This document shows, piece by piece, positions 37,257 to 41,132 of a DNA stretch of 41,132 bases (positions are counted from its first letter, which is position 1; each line of letters opens with the position of its first letter). The notes beneath the pieces are model-generated. The model made no database searches and had not been told where the DNA came from. It was given only the letters and a program-made list of their open reading frames with translations. A program made the translations under genes and the position numbers. This DNA comes from Gammaproteobacteria bacterium (lineage in GTDB: Bacteria; Pseudomonadota; Gammaproteobacteria; GRL18). The stretch lies in assembly GCA_016744395.1 (NCBI GenBank), contig JADGEK010000033.1, positions 5,056 through 46,187 of the forward strand, read 5' to 3'.

Positions 37257-39488
37257 ATGGATCTCAATTTAAACCGAACTTTTTATATAAAAAATCTCAC
37301 TGCCTATTTAAAAAAATTTTCACTTCTCCTATTAAGCCTACTGGTACTCATTTCATGTTCTGATGATACCGAAACAAAACCTTCAAGCAAGCAAGAAATC
37401 AGTGAAAGTAAAATAATTACTCAGGATATTAACAATAGGATTATCCCAAAAGAGTCCATTATATCTGGTCATGAAACACAAAGTCTAGCTGACTGGGATT
37501 CAATTATAAAATCAGGAAAGCTACGAATAATTGTACCTCACTCCTTTCAGTACAACGACTTTCTTCCTAGAGAATCAAAATCTTACAACAATGAATTAAA
37601 GTTAATTCTAAGGTTTTGCGAAGATAATAATTTGACTCCAAACTTTATTTCTAGCAAACATTTTTCAAATATGCTGCCACTACTTAATGAAGGAAAAGGT
37701 GACATTGTCGTAGCCAATTTAACCATCACTGAAAATCGAAAAGAAAAATTCAACTTTACGATACCCGTTGATCACAGTACTGAACAATTAGTTGTCTCAA
37801 ACTTATTTGAAAAAAAAATATCAATTGAAACTTTAGATAGTTTAAAAATTGGTGCTCGTGAAAACACTTCATTTTGGGATACTCTTTCTAAGATCAATCA
37901 AAAACACATTAAAGGCGACCGACAAGATCTACAAATTATCAAGTTAGATGACCAATTATCGGCTGATGAAAAGTTTAACCTGATTGTATCAGGTAAAATT
38001 GACGCTGTGATTGAAGACAGTAATCGTCTCGCCTTATTTAAAGAGTATCGTAATGATATTAAAACGGTACTCAATTTGGGAGAAGAAAGGCCAATAGCAT
38101 GGGCAGTGCGTAAGAAAAATCCCGACCTGCTCAAACAACTCAATCGTTATATTAGAACAGAAAAATTACTCCAACATCTTCCAGACAGACGTTTAGGTGA
38201 TTTTGATAGTATCAAGCAACGTCGTCAGCTAAGACTCATTACCAGGAACAATGCTTCAACTTATTTCCTTTGGAAAAACAAATTAATGGGCTTTGAATAT
38301 GAACTACTTAAAGAATTTACCAAACAAGAAAAAATTAACCTTAAAGTCCTGGTTGCTAATGATTTTCAACAAATGACTCACTGGTTAGAACAAGGTTACG
38401 GTGATGTCATTTCTGCCGGACTCATTCAAACACCAGAGCGTTCAAAATTACCCATTTCGTTTTCAGCCCCTTATTTATTTGTGCAAGAAGTCATTGTCCA
38501 AAGAAAAGATGATAAAGACATAACATCCATCCAAAATCTTGATGGTCGAACTTTTTTTGTAAGAAAAAGTTCGACCTATTGGGGTACTCTTCATAAGATA
38601 CAAAATCAATTACGCAATGAAAACAAACACTTTACAATCAATGCAGTGCCTGAATCGATGGAAACTGAAGAGATCATCGCTAAGGTGATTGATGGCGAAT
38701 ATGATCTCACTTTAACTGACTCCAATGTGATTGCCATTGAAAAAAGTTGGCATAATCAATTAAAGGCTTCCCTGTCTTTAACTGGTGAACGAGGGCAACG
38801 ATGGCTGGTTAGAAATACCGATAAACAACTCTTAATAAAGTTAAACCAATTTATAAAAAAAGAATATAAACAATTGTTTTACAATGTAACTTATAATAAA
38901 TATTTTAAAAATTCACGACAATTATTTGATGCAAAAAAACGGGACAACAACAATAAATCCATATCAGCTTATGATGATCTCATTAAATCCCTGGCTAAAG
39001 AATATGATTTTGACTGGCGTCTGATCGCTGCACAGGTTAACAAAGAAAGTCAGTTTAATCCAAAAGCCAAGTCATGGGCTGGAGCGAAAGGTCTTTTACA
39101 GGTCATGCCAAGAACAGCTAGAGAAGTCTCTATTAAAGATCTTGAAAAGCCAGAAAATGGTTTACGAGCTGGAATTAAATATATGAGATGGATAGACGAT
39201 CAATTATCAAGCGAATTACCCGCAGATGTTCAGGTTTGGTTTTCTTTAGCCGCCTATAATGCAGGTTTAGGCCATCTTAAAGATGCTCGAAATCTGGCAA
39301 CCAAAGAAGGTCTCAATGCCGATCGTTGGTTTGGTCATGTTGAAAAAGCTTTTTTATTATTGTCAAAACCCCAATATTATAAAAAAGCACGTTATGGCTA
39401 TGTCAGAGGTACCGAACCAGTATCCTATGTAAAACATATCCAGGCACTATATGAGCTCTACAGTAAAAAACACACAGATGAGGCGTAG
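37257..39488 (+). CDS. MltF-like membrane-bound lytic transglycosylase with two substrate-binding domains
   Basis: A 743-residue outer-membrane lipoprotein. A hydrophobic signal ends in a lipobox-like LISC (Cys34). Two successive SBP_bac_3-type periplasmic binding domains follow (about 86-312 and 319-545). The C-terminus is a family 1 lytic transglycosylase domain (about 575-735) with catalytic Glu597 in VNKESQF and the AKGLLQVMP, AYNAG and VRGTEPVSYVKHI blocks. E. coli MltF has one binding domain and about 500 residues, so this protein has an extra one. The binding domains could sense cell-wall fragments or amino-acid ligands and control the enzyme. Its stop lies just before the ABC transporter start. 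Confidence 0.9.
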   Translation: MDLNLNRTFYIKNLTAYLKKFSLLLLSLLVLISCSDDTETKPSSKQEISESKIITQDINNRIIPKESIISGHETQSLADWDSIIKSGKLRIIVPHSFQYNDFLPRESKSYNNELKLILRFCEDNNLTPNFISSKHFSNMLPLLNEGKGDIVVANLTITENRKEKFNFTIPVDHSTEQLVVSNLFEKKISIETLDSLKIGARENTSFWDTLSKINQKHIKGDRQDLQIIKLDDQLSADEKFNLIVSGKIDAVIEDSNRLALFKEYRNDIKTVLNLGEERPIAWAVRKKNPDLLKQLNRYIRTEKLLQHLPDRRLGDFDSIKQRRQLRLITRNNASTYFLWKNKLMGFEYELLKEFTKQEKINLKVLVANDFQQMTHWLEQGYGDVISAGLIQTPERSKLPISFSAPYLFVQEVIVQRKDDKDITSIQNLDGRTFFVRKSSTYWGTLHKIQNQLRNENKHFTINAVPESMETEEIIAKVIDGEYDLTLTDSNVIAIEKSWHNQLKASLSLTGERGQRWLVRNTDKQLLIKLNQFIKKEYKQLFYNVTYNKYFKNSRQLFDAKKRDNNNKSISAYDDLIKSLAKEYDFDWRLIAAQVNKESQFNPKAKSWAGAKGLLQVMPRTAREVSIKDLEKPENGLRAGIKYMRWIDDQLSSELPADVQVWFSLAAYNAGLGHLKDARNLATKEGLNADRWFGHVEKAFLLLSKPQYYKKARYGYVRGTEPVSYVKHIQALYELYSKKHTDEA

Positions 39489-39489
39489 C

Positions 39490-41132
39490 GTGACAAGCGA
39501 AGTCAATCAAACACAGAATACCTTACCAAAAAATGAAAGCTTTTCATTTAACCAAATCATCACCTCTGCCTTTAAGTATAAAAAACAGCTCATTTATGCC
39601 AATATTATTGCCATAATTGCAGCCCTGCTCTCTGTCCCCATCCCATTGATCTTGCCATTAATGGTTGATGAAGTGTTACTTAATAAGCCTGCTGGCGCAA
39701 TTGCTGCAATGAATACATTTTTGCCAGTGAGTTTTCAAACGGCCATTTTCTACATCATCACGGCATTAATATTTTCTGTATTTTTACGTCTCTGCTCAGT
39801 CGCACTCAATGTCTGGCAAATGCGTATTTTTACTATTTTGGCTAAATCCATTACTTTACAAATGCGTGAAAAACTTTCTCATTATCTGAAGAGAATTGCG
39901 ATCAGTGAATATGAAACCATTGGCAGTGGTGGCTTTGCCTCTCATTTTATTACGGATATAGAAGTAGTTGATCAATTTATAAGTGCTACTATCAGTAAGT
40001 TTATTGTTGCTGTTTTATCTATTATCGGGACTGCAATCGTTCTTTTGTGGATTGATTGGCAGCTCGGTATGATCTTACTCATTTTCAACCCCATCGTTGT
40101 CTTTATCACCATCCGCATGGGGAAAAAAGTAAAAAAGCTAAAACTTAAAGAAAACAATGCAATCGCTTTATTCCAACAAGCATTGGTCGAAACTCTGGAT
40201 GCCATTCACCAGGTAAGGGCTGCCAACCGAGAAACTCATTACATACATCGTTTAATTGATCAAGCAAGCCAGGTGAAAAAATATTCCATTGCCTATTCTT
40301 GGAAAACAGATGCTGCAGGTCAGCTTTCTCATGTCGTATTTCTTTTTGGTTTTGATGTATTTCGTGCCGTCAGTATGATTATGGTTTTCACATCCGATTT
40401 ATCCATTGGACTCATGTTTGCTGTTTTTGGTTACCTTTGGTACATGATGGGCCCAGTGCAGGAAGTTTTAAATATTCAGTATGCTTATTTCAGTGCAAAA
40501 GCCTCTATCAATCGATTAAATAAGATATTTGCTTTGGAGCAGGAGCCTATTATTGAAAATAAAATCAATCCCTTTAAAAACCAGAAAACCATTGCCATTG
40601 AGCTTAAACATATTTGCTTTAAATATCCTCTAAAGTCCAAAACAGAGAACATAATGCCTGATGAGGACTCAAATTCAGAAAATGATTACATTTTAAAAAA
40701 CCTGTCTCTGACCATCAATAAAGGTGAGAAATTGGCTCTGGTTGGCTCAAGCGGTGGTGGAAAATCAACTTTGATCCAAATTTTACTGGGCCTCTACCCC
40801 ATCGAATCAGGGGATATTCAATTTGATAATGTCCCAATTTCAGAAGTTGGTTTTGAACTGGTGCGTGAAAATACTGCTGCAGTCTTACAACACCCTGTCC
40901 TTTTTAATGATTCCGTTCGTGCAAACCTTTGTTTAGGCAGTGAATTGAGTGATGATAAGCTATGGCATGCTCTTGAAATTGCACAACTGGATAACACGAT
41001 TAAAAAGTTACCTGAACAACTCGAAACCATGGTTGGACGTCAGGGAATACGCTTATCTGGTGGTCAAAGACAACGCCTGGCCATTGCACGCATGATATTA
41101 ACCGAACCTAAACTTATCATTTTGGATGAAGC
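39490..41132 (+). CDS. ABC exporter: fused permease and ATP-binding protein, C-terminus cut by window edge
   Basis: The open frame runs off the right edge after about 547 codons. The N-terminal half has six TM helices typical of ABC exporters. The ATPase half has a Walker A GSSGGGKST (about 418), a Q-loop (AAVLQHP), the signature LSGGQRQRLAIAR and a Walker B LIILDEA at the very end. An acidic Ser/Asn/Asp insertion separates the A-loop from Walker A. I place the start at the GTG at 39490, with GAGG 7 bases upstream; an in-frame ATG at 39478 overlaps the MltF-like gene. Tight linkage with that gene suggests an envelope role. The substrate (lipid, peptide or drug) is unknown. Confidence 0.85.
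   Translation, partial: MTSEVNQTQNTLPKNESFSFNQIITSAFKYKKQLIYANIIAIIAALLSVPIPLILPLMVDEVLLNKPAGAIAAMNTFLPVSFQTAIFYIITALIFSVFLRLCSVALNVWQMRIFTILAKSITLQMREKLSHYLKRIAISEYETIGSGGFASHFITDIEVVDQFISATISKFIVAVLSIIGTAIVLLWIDWQLGMILLIFNPIVVFITIRMGKKVKKLKLKENNAIALFQQALVETLDAIHQVRAANRETHYIHRLIDQASQVKKYSIAYSWKTDAAGQLSHVVFLFGFDVFRAVSMIMVFTSDLSIGLMFAVFGYLWYMMGPVQEVLNIQYAYFSAKASINRLNKIFALEQEPIIENKINPFKNQKTIAIELKHICFKYPLKSKTENIMPDEDSNSENDYILKNLSLTINKGEKLALVGSSGGGKSTLIQILLGLYPIESGDIQFDNVPISEVGFELVRENTAAVLQHPVLFNDSVRANLCLGSELSDDKLWHALEIAQLDNTIKKLPEQLETMVGRQGIRLSGGQRQRLAIARMILTEPKLIILDE

Overview
The window is a stretch of AT-rich chromosome from a gammaproteobacterium. The best evidence is an AroG very close to the enterobacterial type and the order holD/UDG-like gene, rimI, prfC, which matches the E. 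coli holD-rimI-yjjG-prfC neighbourhood. MltF, YeaD and DinG relatives agree. A four-subunit pyruvate:ferredoxin oxidoreductase and many envelope signalling proteins suit a free-living, perhaps marine or sulfur-cycle organism, but the genus cannot be read from the sequence. No tRNA, rRNA, CRISPR array or prophage was seen.

Layout. 1-2.8 kb (minus): the end of a membrane-protein gene, aroG, and a split YgaP-like pair (exported rhodanese, small DUF2892 membrane protein). 3.0-7.5 kb: a signalling block with a LuxR-type regulator whose receiver has lost its phosphorylation residues, a receiver fused to an RsbW-like ATPase, a hybrid histidine kinase with receiver and HPt domains, and a second DUF2892 protein. 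7.6-16.8 kb (minus): prfC, rimI, a uracil-DNA-glycosylase-like protein with a HolD-like N-terminus, leuA, pssA and ilvC-ilvH-ilvI, so branched-chain amino acid synthesis sits beside translation and replication genes. 17.1-21.5 kb (minus): an AhpC-type peroxiredoxin behind a palindrome, tex, and a receiver protein anchored by a C-terminal membrane helix. 22-24.2 kb (plus): dinG, possibly on a leaderless message.

24.2-26.2 kb is the accessory spot. Two copies of an approximately 85-100 bp hairpin repeat, in the same orientation, bracket an LplT-like MFS gene. Their arms differ by paired substitutions that keep the pairing. Beside the second copy lies a decayed IS200/IS605 transposase whose catalytic Tyr position is Ser. 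This is the most unusual structure in the window.

26.3-30.9 kb (minus): the porG-porA-porB operon, ending in a GltD-like flavoprotein fused to an eight-iron ferredoxin domain in place of the small delta subunit. It probably links pyruvate oxidation, ferredoxin and NAD(P). 31.0-35.6 kb (minus): an HtrA-like protease overlapping a B12-binding radical SAM gene, an Ala/Pro/Val-rich membrane protein ending in NPYGNQYG repeats, and a YeaD-type mutarotase. 35.6-41.1 kb (plus): an exported alpha/beta hydrolase, an RsmC-like methyltransferase, an MltF-like lytic transglycosylase with two substrate-binding domains instead of one, and an ABC exporter cut by the window end.

Several starts below differ from the longest open frame because a shorter start has ATG and a ribosome binding site. 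Domain calls come from reading motifs by eye, not from database searches.
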